Assembly: GCA_902776765.1 (NCBI GenBank) | Contig: CACYRP010000010.1 | Span: 56,944 to 120,943 of the forward strand | Reading direction: 5' to 3' | Source: Fibrobacter succinogenes | GTDB taxonomy: Bacteria; Fibrobacterota; Fibrobacteria; Fibrobacterales; Fibrobacteraceae | Length of the DNA: 64,000 nt | Translations under genes and position numbers: made by a program | Notes under the pieces: model-generated | Told to the model about the DNA's origin: nothing | Databases searched by the model: none | Seen by the model: the letters and a program-made list of their open reading frames with translations, nothing else | Shown: in pieces, positions 1 through 7,996 of the stretch | Position numbering within the stretch: position 1 is the first letter of the stretch | Layout: every line of letters begins with the position of its first letter

Positions 1-882
1 GATTAAATTCTGATTAAACGATTCATAAGCATCTAGATTATAGACAAGATTTTTATAATCCTTAACTTTCTTTTTCGCTTTTCCCTTACCCACTTTTATT
101 TCTGGGAACGTTGCCCCAAAGCGGATTAATATTTGCGGACAAAGCCTATTCATGATAGCGTCCATTGCCTTATTATCATCAGCAAAACGATGAGGTTCGT
201 CAATAATAACGACAGGACGCATAGCCTTGAGTGCGTCTAGCGGACAATAAAAGTTATCGATGCCATAATCAAAATCATCATTCTTATAATTAGAATTTGT
301 CAACAGCGCACTATTTAAAAGCAATACAGAAATATAGCGTTCGGATTCACCGGGATTTTGATAGAATCCCGATACCGCTGACGGGAAAAGTTTCTTTTTC
401 TTGTTGCCCTTTTGCTCAGTTCCTTCAAACAGACGAATTTCTGCGCCATACCCGCATGTGTCGCGAAAGTGCCTGCGCACATCGGGATCTTCAATGAAGT
501 TTTTTGCGCCCGCCTTGATTGCCTTTCCAGGAACAATTAAAACAAACTTCGTAATCCCCTTTTGCCGATGCAGTTCATGCATCGTTTCAGTATAGACGTA
601 AGTCTTTCCCGTTCCCGTTTCCATCTTGACATCGATATAAAGACACGGATTTTCAGCAATTCCCGACTTCATTTCAGCAGAGACAAAATTATCTCTCATG
701 CTCGACTGAAAATCCGTTTGAAGACTATCGAGAGCGGCTTTTATTTTGGAATCTTTCGGATGAATTTCGCAGTTTGCAAAATGATTCAACGAACGATCGG
801 TCCAAAGAGTTTCAGTAATCTTGAGAATACTCTCAACCGCATGACGTTGGTGCGACAAGTCTTTTTCAAATTGCAGTTCCAT
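1..882 (-). CDS. res: Type III restriction enzyme, Res subunit (N-terminal part, runs off window edge)
   Basis: This is the helicase/translocase and nuclease subunit of a type III restriction system, cut by the left edge. The reading frame is open from the ATG at 882 to base 1 (294 codons). It shows Walker A in METGTGKT (residues 87-94) and a DEAD-type motif II, DEPH (228-231), in the spacing usual for the family. Full-length Res proteins are about 900-1000 residues, so the C-terminal helicase half and the PD-(D/E)XK nuclease must lie outside the window. The start is 13 bases downstream of the mod stop codon, so the two are surely one operon. In this family Res acts only in complex with Mod, cutting after ATP-driven communication between two recognition sites. 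Confidence 0.93.
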   Translation of the reverse strand, partial: MELQFEKDLSHQRHAVESILKITETLWTDRSLNHFANCEIHPKDSKIKAALDSLQTDFQSSMRDNFVSAEMKSGIAENPCLYIDVKMETGTGKTYVYTETMHELHRQKGITKFVLIVPGKAIKAGAKNFIEDPDVRRHFRDTCGYGAEIRLFEGTEQKGNKKKKLFPSAVSGFYQNPGESERYISVLLLNSALLTNSNYKNDDFDYGIDNFYCPLDALKAMRPVVIIDEPHRFADDNKAMDAIMNRLCPQILIRFGATFPEIKVGKGKAKKKVKDYKNLVYNLDAYESFNQNLI

Positions 883-895
883 TTAACGCTCCCTA

Positions 896-2887
896 TCAAT
901 AACGCATTTCCGTATGGATGTCAATGCCATCGACATTTTTGGCATTCGTCTTCAACGTATCAAGCGTTGTCATGCCGAAGCTATAGCCGAACAAAACAAG
1001 ATGCTTGGGCTTGAAGTTTTTATCTTCGTCGTATTTTTTGAACAAAGATTTGATATGTTTGTCTTCTATTCCGCCATTGATGAGATAGAGATAATCGTTC
1101 ACCTTGTAAGCTGTATAGCCGTTCAAGTCGATTTCTTCGACATTCGCGTTGAACGTATGGCCATCATCGACCATCCAAGTGGTAAGAACAGTTTTGGCGC
1201 CGAATTGTTTCAAGATGGTTGATTCACCTAAGCTTGGATTTGGTACAAATTTTTTGATGGTATCAAGTGACTTTTCGGCAGGTTTTTGAATTGTGTAGTG
1301 CTTGAACCCGAAATCGCATGTGCTGTCGGGATGTTCTTCCTTGATTTTGGCGGCGGCGCGGCGAATGCGTTCCATGCCGATTTGATCTAAAGTATGGGGT
1401 TTTTCGATGGAATCAAGGAATTTAATTGCATTTTTTGTAGTATCGTTAGGTTTCTTTATTTCATCAAGGTTCACAGGCAATTGAACCGCGATAAATCTTC
1501 GGTCATCATTTTTCTTTACGTTCAGTTTCATTACTGCTTCAGCTGTTGACCCAGAACCCGAAAAAAAGTCTAGAATGATAGATCTTTGTTCTGTTGTGAA
1601 GTCAAATAATCTAGAAAGAATGTCTGTTGATTTTGGATGATCGAAAACACCTTTCGACAAAAGCGTATCCAACATCTTTGTCGCGGCTCGTCCATCTTCA
1701 TAAATCACAGATTTCAACAACTCCTTTGCATCATCAAGTCTCTTTTTGGGCTTGATTAAAACTGTTTCATTTTCGCCAAAAAGAATATCGTTTTCTCTTA
1801 TCATGGTTCTCATTGTGTCTTCAGCAAAACGATACCCTTTTTCCGGAATTTTACAAGGCTTTCCTGTTATGGGATGAATAACTTCGTATCTATATCCACC
1901 CATTTTTGTATTTGCAACATCACCATCGTGGAACACACCCTTTTCATCCACATTGTCATAATGGGTCACTTGCTCTAATTCATCTTTATGTTCTTTAATC
2001 CATTTTCTTAATTCAGATTGAATTTGATCTATTGATATGTTTTTTGCTTTTAGTTTTTCATATTGCTTCTTTATTTTTTCCGCATTCTCGTTTTTTCTTA
2101 TCCAAACATTCTGCCAAAAGATGTCTTTTACATAGCAGAGCATATATTCGTGTTCAGTGCTGATTTGTCGAGCGTTATTGTCGGTTGCAGTTTGAATAAT
2201 CAACTGTCCGCAAAAATTTTCTTCTCCAAAAATTTCATCGCATAAAATCTTCAGATTCGCTTGTTCATTATCGTCAATGGAAATGAAGATAACTCCGTCA
2301 TCCTTCAGCAAATCACGAGCCAGTTTCAAACGCGGATACATAAATGTGAGCCAGGCGGCATGGGAGCGTGAGCCACGCTTACGCATGTTCATGATTTTTT
2401 CTACTTGGGCATCGTCGTCTAAACCGAGTTTTTCCTTCAGGTCTTTTTCGGTAAAGTCAAAGGAGTCGTTATAGACAAAATCGTCCGAACCCGTATTGTA
2501 TGGAGGATCGATGTAGATGCACTTGACTTCGCCTTCGTAAGAACGGCGTAAATGCTTGAGAACTTCAAGATTGTCCCCTGAAAGGTAAAGGTTTTCGCTA
2601 TTCTTGTTTTCTGATTTGGAGTTGTTTTCTTTGTCGGGAGTAATGACCGTTTCCGTATCCAATGCGTAAAGCAGCCGAGCATAATCCTTACCCAAGAAGT
2701 TGAATGTCTCGCGTTCTTCCGTCACGAGCCGAGAATCTCCTGTGGCGCGTTCAGCCCAGTAGCGGATGGCATCGGCATCAATGGAGCCGTCTTTCGCAAT
2801 GACTCCCGGTATCAGGGACTTTAGCTTTTTCAGAAGGTCCGCATTTGGGTTAACCTTTTCGTTCCTCTCAATAATGTCGCGCACCAT
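896..2887 (-). CDS. mod: Type III DNA methyltransferase, Mod subunit (N6-adenine, beta class)
   Basis: This is the recognition and methylation subunit of the type III system. The catalytic motif DPPY is at residues 127-130, followed by the NTGSDDF extension. The SAM-binding motif FSGSGST comes later, around residue 443. Motif IV before motif I is the beta-class order of N6-adenine methyltransferases. The middle stretch between the motifs is the target recognition domain and decides sequence specificity. I chose the ATG at 2887 (663 residues) because AAGGAG lies five bases before it; an in-frame ATG at 2908 has no comparable site. Res follows 13 bases downstream. The gene starts about 60 bases beyond the U-tract of a long hairpin RNA (2949-3033), which may affect its expression. 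Confidence 0.95.
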   Translation of the reverse strand: MVRDIIERNEKVNPNADLLKKLKSLIPGVIAKDGSIDADAIRYWAERATGDSRLVTEERETFNFLGKDYARLLYALDTETVITPDKENNSKSENKNSENLYLSGDNLEVLKHLRRSYEGEVKCIYIDPPYNTGSDDFVYNDSFDFTEKDLKEKLGLDDDAQVEKIMNMRKRGSRSHAAWLTFMYPRLKLARDLLKDDGVIFISIDDNEQANLKILCDEIFGEENFCGQLIIQTATDNNARQISTEHEYMLCYVKDIFWQNVWIRKNENAEKIKKQYEKLKAKNISIDQIQSELRKWIKEHKDELEQVTHYDNVDEKGVFHDGDVANTKMGGYRYEVIHPITGKPCKIPEKGYRFAEDTMRTMIRENDILFGENETVLIKPKKRLDDAKELLKSVIYEDGRAATKMLDTLLSKGVFDHPKSTDILSRLFDFTTEQRSIILDFFSGSGSTAEAVMKLNVKKNDDRRFIAVQLPVNLDEIKKPNDTTKNAIKFLDSIEKPHTLDQIGMERIRRAAAKIKEEHPDSTCDFGFKHYTIQKPAEKSLDTIKKFVPNPSLGESTILKQFGAKTVLTTWMVDDGHTFNANVEEIDLNGYTAYKVNDYLYLINGGIEDKHIKSLFKKYDEDKNFKPKHLVLFGYSFGMTTLDTLKTNAKNVDGIDIHTEMRY

Positions 2888-2948
2888 AACGGCTCCTTGA
2901 ATAAACATTCACGAATCCGCTCTATTCTGTGCCACGATGTCCGCAAAT

Positions 2949-3033
2949 AAAAAAGGCGTGGAGTCGTAGGCACTTACTGACGCAGTGGGTCACCACAACC
3001 CAGTCAACAAATAAGCACAAAACGACCCACGCC
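2949..3033 (-). ncRNA. Candidate structured RNA: long imperfect hairpin ending in a U6 tract, upstream of mod
   Basis: Read on the minus strand, GGCGTGG-GTCGT pairs with ACGAC-T-CCACGCC. Inside that, GTGCTTA pairs with TAAGTGC using two G-U pairs, then TGAC with GTCA, then TGGGT with ACCCA around a seven-base loop. Six Us follow immediately. All segments nest, so this is one extended stem with small bulges and a terminator-like 3' end. Just upstream, CACG-C-CCC AGAT GGG-A-CGTG (3028-3047) can form a rival hairpin that would sequester the 5' arm, and GACGCAG/CTGCGTC plus TCACCAC/GTGGTGA (to 3071) pair across it. It could be an independent small RNA, or an attenuator for mod-res. I do not recognise it as a named RNA family. 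The spacer 2888-3317 otherwise holds only REP-like repeats. Confidence 0.55.
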
Positions 3034-3167
3034 CCAGATGGGACGTGTTTGAAGTGGTGAATTTCTGCGTCAAAGAATAAGAGACGAATCTCAAAAATTC
3101 CGGTCGCTCCGCACCATTCGGTACAGAGCTATGTCATAAGGAAATATAACATAAATATGCTGGCTAG

Positions 3168-3241
3168 AGATTGCTTCGGCCCCTTACAGGGCCTCGCAAT
3201 GACGTTTGAAAGCTGGATTCCGGGTCAAGCCCGAAATGACG
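3168..3241. repeat. Two adjacent REP-like palindromic repeats
   Basis: TTGCTTCGG...CCTCGCAATGACG and TGGATTCCGGGTCAAGCCCG...ATGACG are imperfect palindromes with the ATGACG-type tail. Similar elements recur at 12865, 18193, 19791, 21194, 59715 and 62714. They look like dispersed extragenic repeats of this genome and carry no gene. Confidence 0.75.
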
Positions 3242-3317
3242 TATGAAAAATAGATTGCCACGAGTTCTACGAACCCCTGCAATAACAAAATTATCAAGAG
3301 CCAGCAAAAAGATTAAT

Positions 3318-3623
3318 TTAGTCTAATACCCGCAAGTAATCCATCCGACTATTCAAAATGCGGACGACAAGCACCCTCTTGACTTCAATTCGATAGAAGA
3401 CCAAACAACCGGATACAGATAAACTTCTATACCGTGCAAGGGAATCGATTTTACCTTTTAAAGATGGACCAATTTCAGGAAAGACCGAAAGATTTTCGAT
3501 GGCATCAAGTATCTCAAGAACTTTTTCATTCGCCGCTTTGGGACTTCCCAATTCAGACTCTATGTAGGCCTTGATTTCGTCCAAATCCGCAGCGGCTTTT
3601 GGCGAAAATACGACAGCAAGCAT
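3318..3623 (-). CDS. ParE/RelE-family toxin
   Basis: A 101-residue protein with the fold signature of the ParE/RelE toxin superfamily: an N-terminal FSPKAAADLDEIKAYI helix pair, a central FPEIG turn, and a C-terminal YRIE...VVRILNSRMDY strand block. Members are either ribosome-dependent mRNA interferases or gyrase poisons, and sequence inspection alone does not separate these. It begins directly after the antitoxin stop (TAA followed by ATG), so the pair is translationally coupled with the antitoxin first. The neutralising partner is the Phd/YefM-like protein at 3624-3869. Confidence 0.88.
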   Translation of the reverse strand: MLAVVFSPKAAADLDEIKAYIESELGSPKAANEKVLEILDAIENLSVFPEIGPSLKGKIDSLARYRSLSVSGCLVFYRIEVKRVLVVRILNSRMDYLRVLD

Positions 3624-3869
3624 TTATACCTCGTATTTCTTTCGCACATCAGCAGCAGAAAGCCAGCCGCCCTGTTCGGCAGAACGCTCTCCATCGGCAA
3701 GCGCCTTCTGGAGTTTCAAAGCAGCAACCATCCGCTCGTATTCCTTAATGTCGATGACAACATAGCATCCACGACCGTTCTTAGTCAGAAATACAGGAGA
3801 TTCCTCAGACACATTTTGAAGAACCTCATTATAATTACGCAAATCTGAAACAGGCAAGATACAGGGCAT
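3624..3869 (-). CDS. Phd/YefM-family antitoxin
   Basis: An 81-residue antitoxin of the Phd/YefM type. The N-terminal part, PVSDLRNYNEVL...SPVFLTKNGRG, is the DNA-binding and dimerisation region and YVVIDIKEYERM is the characteristic second half. The C-terminal tail would wrap the toxin. The start at 3869 is chosen because GGAGG lies seven bases upstream; an ATG at 3914 has no such site. By family precedent it represses its own promoter, alone or with the toxin. Confidence 0.9.
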   Translation of the reverse strand: MPCILPVSDLRNYNEVLQNVSEESPVFLTKNGRGCYVVIDIKEYERMVAALKLQKALADGERSAEQGGWLSAADVRKKYEV

Positions 3870-3922
3870 AGAATCCTCCGTTTTCAAAATACATAATTTT
3901 AAGTAAAATTTCAAGTAAAATT

Positions 3923-4528
3923 TTAAGAATGATTACTTTTACATTCCACGTACGCCAAATCAATTCGGCCCTTGAGTACATAGCTCATCTCAATCGTCCA
4001 GCCATTCGCTTTCAAAAAAGACTTGTATTCGTCTTCCGTCCACTCGTGCGCAAAACGGACACCGACAAGGCTCAAAATCCGTTGCCACAAGTTTCTTTTG
4101 CCACCCGCTTTAAAGATAAAGTTCGGGGCAATCAGTACGCCGTCATCTTTCAAGACGCGCCGGATTTCTGCAAGCGCCTTTTCAGGATTGGGGATAATGT
4201 GAAGCGCATTTGCGATCACGACCACATCAAAAGATTTATCCACAAATCGAAGCGACGTCGCATCTGCCACTTCAAAGCGCACGTTTTCAGGATTCTTCGC
4301 CTTGCGAGCCGTCTCAATCATTTTCGGCGCAAAATCAGTTGCAACCACATGATTCGCATGCGGAGCAATATGCCGCGCAATCATCCCCGAGCCAGTCGCT
4401 AGTTCAAGTACATCCTTTCCCCGCACTACCTCCCCAATCCGCTCATACATATAATCATAAATGTTCTTCTGCGAACGCATCGTGAATTCATAAACCGGCG
4501 CAAAAATATCCCAAATATTTTTACTCAT
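3923..4528 (-). CDS. Class I SAM-dependent methyltransferase (UbiE-like, small-molecule type)
   Basis: A 201-residue Rossmann-fold methyltransferase. Motif I is VLELATGSGMIARHI with the acidic strand end VVATDF downstream; VVVIANALHII and LAEIRRVLKDDG are motifs II and III. The layout matches the UbiE/menaquinone-type family, but there is no quinone pathway next to it, so the substrate is unknown. TAGGAG lies before the ATG. It is separated from the upstream hydrolase gene by an intrinsic terminator (4540-4574) and is probably transcribed alone. Confidence 0.85.
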   Translation of the reverse strand: MSKNIWDIFAPVYEFTMRSQKNIYDYMYERIGEVVRGKDVLELATGSGMIARHIAPHANHVVATDFAPKMIETARKAKNPENVRFEVADATSLRFVDKSFDVVVIANALHIIPNPEKALAEIRRVLKDDGVLIAPNFIFKAGGKRNLWQRILSLVGVRFAHEWTEDEYKSFLKANGWTIEMSYVLKGRIDLAYVECKSNHS

Positions 4529-4539
4529 AATTATCTCCT

Positions 4540-4574
4540 AAAAAACGCACTCCCCTCATGACAAGGAAAGTGCG
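4540..4574 (-). terminator. Intrinsic terminator of the hydrolase gene
   Basis: On the minus strand CGCACT pairs with AGTGCG, with further pairing inside, and the stem is followed by six Us. It lies between the end of the hydrolase gene (4602) and the methyltransferase start (4528). Confidence 0.8.
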
Positions 4575-4601
4575 CTAACCGATTAAAACAAAATTTAATT
4601 A

Positions 4602-5783
4602 TTAAAAATTCTGTGCAACGACAATCTGTTTCCGCAGAACGGCACCATCCAAAAATTCAAACATCGTGCGGTAAGCGTTATCGCGAACATCCTTGCGCGA
4701 AAGGAACAAGTCATGCATGCCATCCTCAATCGTTACGGTCGTGACATCCGATCCCAATTTCGGTGCCCATTTTTCAAGGAGATTCACATCGAGCATGCAG
4801 TCGCAGCGCATGTAGTCTTCATCCCACTTGACCGTGTTCACGGTGCAGCCACTGCGCATCATAAGAACAGGTGCCTTGATCTGCATTCCCGCATGGATCC
4901 ACTTGATGCCGCGTGTTGTCGCACGGAGGTAGCCAAAATACTGTTGCGGCAATTCATCGCTTTTCAATTCACGATTGAATTCCCACTCCCCCTTTTCACT
5001 TTTCAAAAGAGATATGTTGTACTTAGGGGCTTCCTGTTTCGGGGCAGGGACATCGGGCAACAACAGCGCAATGTCCGAGAACACAGGGAAAGCCACATTG
5101 CGGACAAACCAGCTATTTTTATAATCTAGGAACGGGCTGTTCAAAACGAGAGCCGCAAAATCTTCGCTATTGCGTTCATTCAGGTAATTCGGAGTAATCA
5201 GCCCACCCTGCGAATGGCCGAGAATGACAAACGGCAATTTCGTCTCCGAGCCTTTGGCCGCAATTTTCTTGCTAAGCGCTACAGCCGCATCAAGCTCCGC
5301 ATAGTATTCCTTGACGCTACGCATATCAGAACGCGGCTCGCCTTCGCTATACGAACGACCGTTATAATGCAAGTCTATTGCAAAGAAAGCATACCCCGCA
5401 GAATCCGATTTTTCCGCAAGTTCTTCCTGGAAAAAGTAATCATTGTAGCCATGCACGTATAAAATAATCCCACGCGGATTCGGTTCATGCGCCACAGCAC
5501 GCGGAGAACTTCCGTAAGGATATTCAATCAACGTTGCATGAAAATCCTTATCATACGGTTTTACGTCAATCGGGTAAACCTGATAAGGTTCGCCAAGTTC
5601 CGGGTCCACCGACTTCTGCGGCAAGGAAGAATCAATGATGGACTGCAACGTAGCAGCCGTAAGAGGCTTACTGTACGCCTCGTCGCGTTTCTTTTCCTTG
5701 CAAGCGGCAAGGCATGCATTTGCAGAAGTCGTAAAACAGAATACGGCAACAACAGTAACGAGAAATATTTTTGTTCTATTCAT
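4602..5783 (-). CDS. Secreted alpha/beta hydrolase (serine aminopeptidase S33-like), probable lipoprotein
   Basis: A 393-residue protein with an N-terminal hydrophobic export segment that ends in LAAC, a good lipobox, so it is probably anchored to a membrane after cleavage. The hydrolase fold follows: YVHGYNDYF for the oxyanion strand, GHSQGG as the nucleophile elbow (GxSxG), and EDGMHDLF near the C-terminus carrying the catalytic His. This resembles the monoacylglycerol lipase/S33 group. The substrate is not evident; an ester in dietary or membrane material is plausible. I took the ATG at 5783 in place of the one at 5804 because it starts the signal sequence directly, though neither has a strong ribosome site. 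Confidence 0.85.
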   Translation of the reverse strand: MNRTKIFLVTVVAVFCFTTSANACLAACKEKKRDEAYSKPLTAATLQSIIDSSLPQKSVDPELGEPYQVYPIDVKPYDKDFHATLIEYPYGSSPRAVAHEPNPRGIILYVHGYNDYFFQEELAEKSDSAGYAFFAIDLHYNGRSYSEGEPRSDMRSVKEYYAELDAAVALSKKIAAKGSETKLPFVILGHSQGGLITPNYLNERNSEDFAALVLNSPFLDYKNSWFVRNVAFPVFSDIALLLPDVPAPKQEAPKYNISLLKSEKGEWEFNRELKSDELPQQYFGYLRATTRGIKWIHAGMQIKAPVLMMRSGCTVNTVKWDEDYMRCDCMLDVNLLEKWAPKLGSDVTTVTIEDGMHDLFLSRKDVRDNAYRTMFEFLDGAVLRKQIVVAQNF

Positions 5784-5861
5784 GCCCACATGATAATAAA
5801 ACATTTATACTAAAGCTACTCCAATTAGGCTATAAAAAATCCATTTGAGACTTGCATATTG

Positions 5862-5875
5862 TTAGATTCATCTAA
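5862..5875. promoter_or_regulatory. Putative metal-regulator operator, TTAG-N6-CTAA
   Basis: TTAGATTCATCTAA lies 51 bases upstream of the DMT transporter start. The TTAG-N6-CTAA pattern also occurs before the dtxR-feoAB operon (41105 and 41139), before the 34-residue ORF/porin (37298) and before DUF3793-flavodoxin (35892). It is probably bound by the DtxR-family protein encoded at 40631-41065. Confidence 0.55.
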
Positions 5876-5926
5876 TTTCAAAATTAAAGCCACCACAACA
5901 TCCCCACGAAAAGCTATATTTAAACC

Positions 5927-6967
5927 ATGAACAAAAATGTCATCGCGATTATCTACGCTATCGCAGCAGCAGCATTTTACGCATTGAATGTCCCCTGTTC
6001 CAAAATGCTGCTTGCACAAATTTCACCCATTTTTCTGGCAGGATTACTTTATATCGGAGCAGGACTCGGCATCGGCATGCTTTATTTACTCCACTTCAAG
6101 CACGAGCCTCAATCAGAAAGACTCGGCAAGAAAGATTTGCCCTACACCTTGGGAATGATTCTACTCGATATCATCGCCCCCATTTTACTCATGTTCGGCG
6201 TAAAATACGGAACATCGGGCAACGCATCTCTACTAGGGAATTTCGAAATTGTCGCAACAACACTAATAGCTCTTTTCATCTTTAAAGAAAAAGTTTCTCT
6301 GCGCTTATGGTTTGCTATTTTATTTATAACGATATCTAGTTTCATTCTCTCTTTTGAAAATGATGAAGGTTTCAAATTTTCAGTAGGTTCCATCTTCGTT
6401 CTCGGAGCAACAATCTGTTGGGGTCTAGAAAACAACTGCACCCGAAAAATTTCAGACAAAAGCACATATCAAATTGTAACCATAAAAGGACTTTGTTCAG
6501 GAATCGGTTCAATAATCGTTTCCATAGCAACAAACGAAACCAACGTTGTTGCCAAGTACATTCCATTGGCGCTATTGCTTGGTTTCATAGCCTACGGCTT
6601 GAGCATTTTCACATACATCCGGGCACAAAAATATTTGGGAGCGGCAAAAACTAGCGCATTTTATGCCATAGCACCATTTATCGGCGTCCTATTTTCCATA
6701 GTTCTTTTGAACGAAGAAATCACAACGCAATACATCGTAGCGCTATTGATTATGATTGCAGGAACCGCCTTCGTCATTTACGACACGTTAATTCGCAAGC
6801 ATTCACACTTGCACAAGCATATTTTCACGCACACGCACAATGGGATATCCCATACGCACACCATTGAGCACTCTCACTTGCATAGCCACATTTTTTCAGA
6901 CACAAAACACGGCCATCATCACAACGTCAAAGATTTAGAGAAACTCGCAAACGATTTACACGCATAA
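5927..6967 (+). CDS. EamA/DMT-family transporter with a histidine-rich C-terminal tail
   Basis: A 346-residue inner-membrane protein with about ten hydrophobic helices in two repeats, as in the drug/metabolite transporter superfamily (AAAAFYALNVPCSKMLL at the start, FYAIAPFIGVLFSIVLLNEE in the second repeat). The unusual part is the tail after about residue 288. It carries runs such as HSHLHKHIF, HTHNGISHTHT and HGHHHN, more than fifteen histidines in some fifty residues, which is typical of metal-binding loops and not of ordinary DMT exporters. The ZIP transporter gene follows 16 bases downstream and a putative metal operator lies upstream. A role in metal traffic is therefore likely; the ion and direction cannot be read from sequence. 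Confidence 0.85.
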   Translation: MNKNVIAIIYAIAAAAFYALNVPCSKMLLAQISPIFLAGLLYIGAGLGIGMLYLLHFKHEPQSERLGKKDLPYTLGMILLDIIAPILLMFGVKYGTSGNASLLGNFEIVATTLIALFIFKEKVSLRLWFAILFITISSFILSFENDEGFKFSVGSIFVLGATICWGLENNCTRKISDKSTYQIVTIKGLCSGIGSIIVSIATNETNVVAKYIPLALLLGFIAYGLSIFTYIRAQKYLGAAKTSAFYAIAPFIGVLFSIVLLNEEITTQYIVALLIMIAGTAFVIYDTLIRKHSHLHKHIFTHTHNGISHTHTIEHSHLHSHIFSDTKHGHHHNVKDLEKLANDLHA

Positions 6968-6983
6968 TATTATCTTTTAACGC

Positions 6984-7772
6984 ATGAACCAAGCAATTAT
7001 TCCGATTATCCAGGGGCTCGCCATTCCGTTTTTAGGGACGGTTCTCGGCGCCGCATGTGTTTTCTTTGTCCGCGGGCAAATGAAGCAAAATTTAAAGCGC
7101 GGGCTTTTGGCATTTGCTGCTGGCGTCATGGTGGCGGCATCCGTTTGGAGTTTGCTCCTCCCGGCAATCGAGGCGAGTGAAGATTTAGGCAAATTATCAT
7201 TTGCGCCCGCCGCAGTAGGATTCTGGGCAGGTATTTTATTTCTATTCATTTTGGATAAAATCACGCCACATTTGCATTTGGGCAGCAAGACTCCCGAAGG
7301 CCCGAGAGCAAAACTCAAACGCACCACGATGCTCACGCTCGCCGTGACGCTTCACAACTTGCCCGAAGGTATGGCCGTCGGCATCGTCTTTGCCGGCTGG
7401 CTTTCCGAAAACGTCGCCATCACGCTCTCGGCCGCATTCGCACTTTCCATCGGTATCGCCATCCAGAACTTCCCCGAAGGAGCCGTGGTTTCGCTCCCGT
7501 TAAAAGCCGAAGGAGCAACGCGCAAAAAAGCATTTGCTCTCGGAGCGCTCTCTGGAGCCGTTGAACCTGTCGGCGCATTGATTACGCTCCTCGCCGCAGA
7601 AATGCTTTCGCCATTCATGCCGTACTTGCTTTCGTTTGCCGCTGGCGCAATGATTTACGTTGTCGTCGAAGAAATGCTCCCCGAAGTCAGCGAAGGCGAC
7701 CATTTCGATGCAGGAACAATTTTATTCGCCGTCGGATTCACGCTCATGATGGCTCTCGACAGCGCACTGTAA
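6984..7772 (+). CDS. ZIP-family metal transporter
   Basis: A 262-residue ZIP protein, usually an importer of zinc, iron or manganese into the cytoplasm. The metal-site helices are clear: HNLPEGMAVGIVF (TM4) and SIGIAIQNFPEGAVVSLPL (TM5), each with the conserved PEG next to the coordinating His or Asn. VEPVGALI and YVVVEEMLPE also match the family. It has about eight membrane helices. The start lies 16 bases after the DMT gene, so both probably share a transcript. Its bacterial relatives include ZupT; the exact orthology is not certain. Confidence 0.92.
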   Translation: MNQAIIPIIQGLAIPFLGTVLGAACVFFVRGQMKQNLKRGLLAFAAGVMVAASVWSLLLPAIEASEDLGKLSFAPAAVGFWAGILFLFILDKITPHLHLGSKTPEGPRAKLKRTTMLTLAVTLHNLPEGMAVGIVFAGWLSENVAITLSAAFALSIGIAIQNFPEGAVVSLPLKAEGATRKKAFALGALSGAVEPVGALITLLAAEMLSPFMPYLLSFAAGAMIYVVVEEMLPEVSEGDHFDAGTILFAVGFTLMMALDSAL

Positions 7773-7911
7773 TCGCTACAGTTCAATGTAATGCGGATGT
7801 GAAACCTCCAGCACTATCGGGTACTGTAAAAATCGCTTTGCCAACGGCATTAAAATATCAGCCGTAATTGGGATATGTTTTAGCCAGATTCTTCTGGTTT
7901 GAGCGTTATTC

Positions 7912-7929
7912 GTGGACATTTTCGTCCAC
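7912..7929. promoter_or_regulatory. Palindrome GTGGAC-N6-GTCCAC before the mannanase gene
   Basis: GTGGAC-ATTTTC-GTCCAC ends 67 bases before the GH26 start codon. The same palindrome with a different centre lies before the esterase gene (9859-9876), and both are preceded by TTC. It looks like a shared transcription-factor site for the two cell-wall enzymes. Confidence 0.55.
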
Positions 7930-7996
7930 ACCATTCGAAAAAAATAATTGATAAATATACTTGGGGAATATAATTTCGTGAAATGGAGGAACCCTT

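Noticed and set aside
2949..3071. tmRNA, 6S RNA or retron RNA at the structured element
   Set aside because: There is no tRNA-like end or peptide tag, the length is too short for 6S, and no reverse transcriptase gene is nearby.
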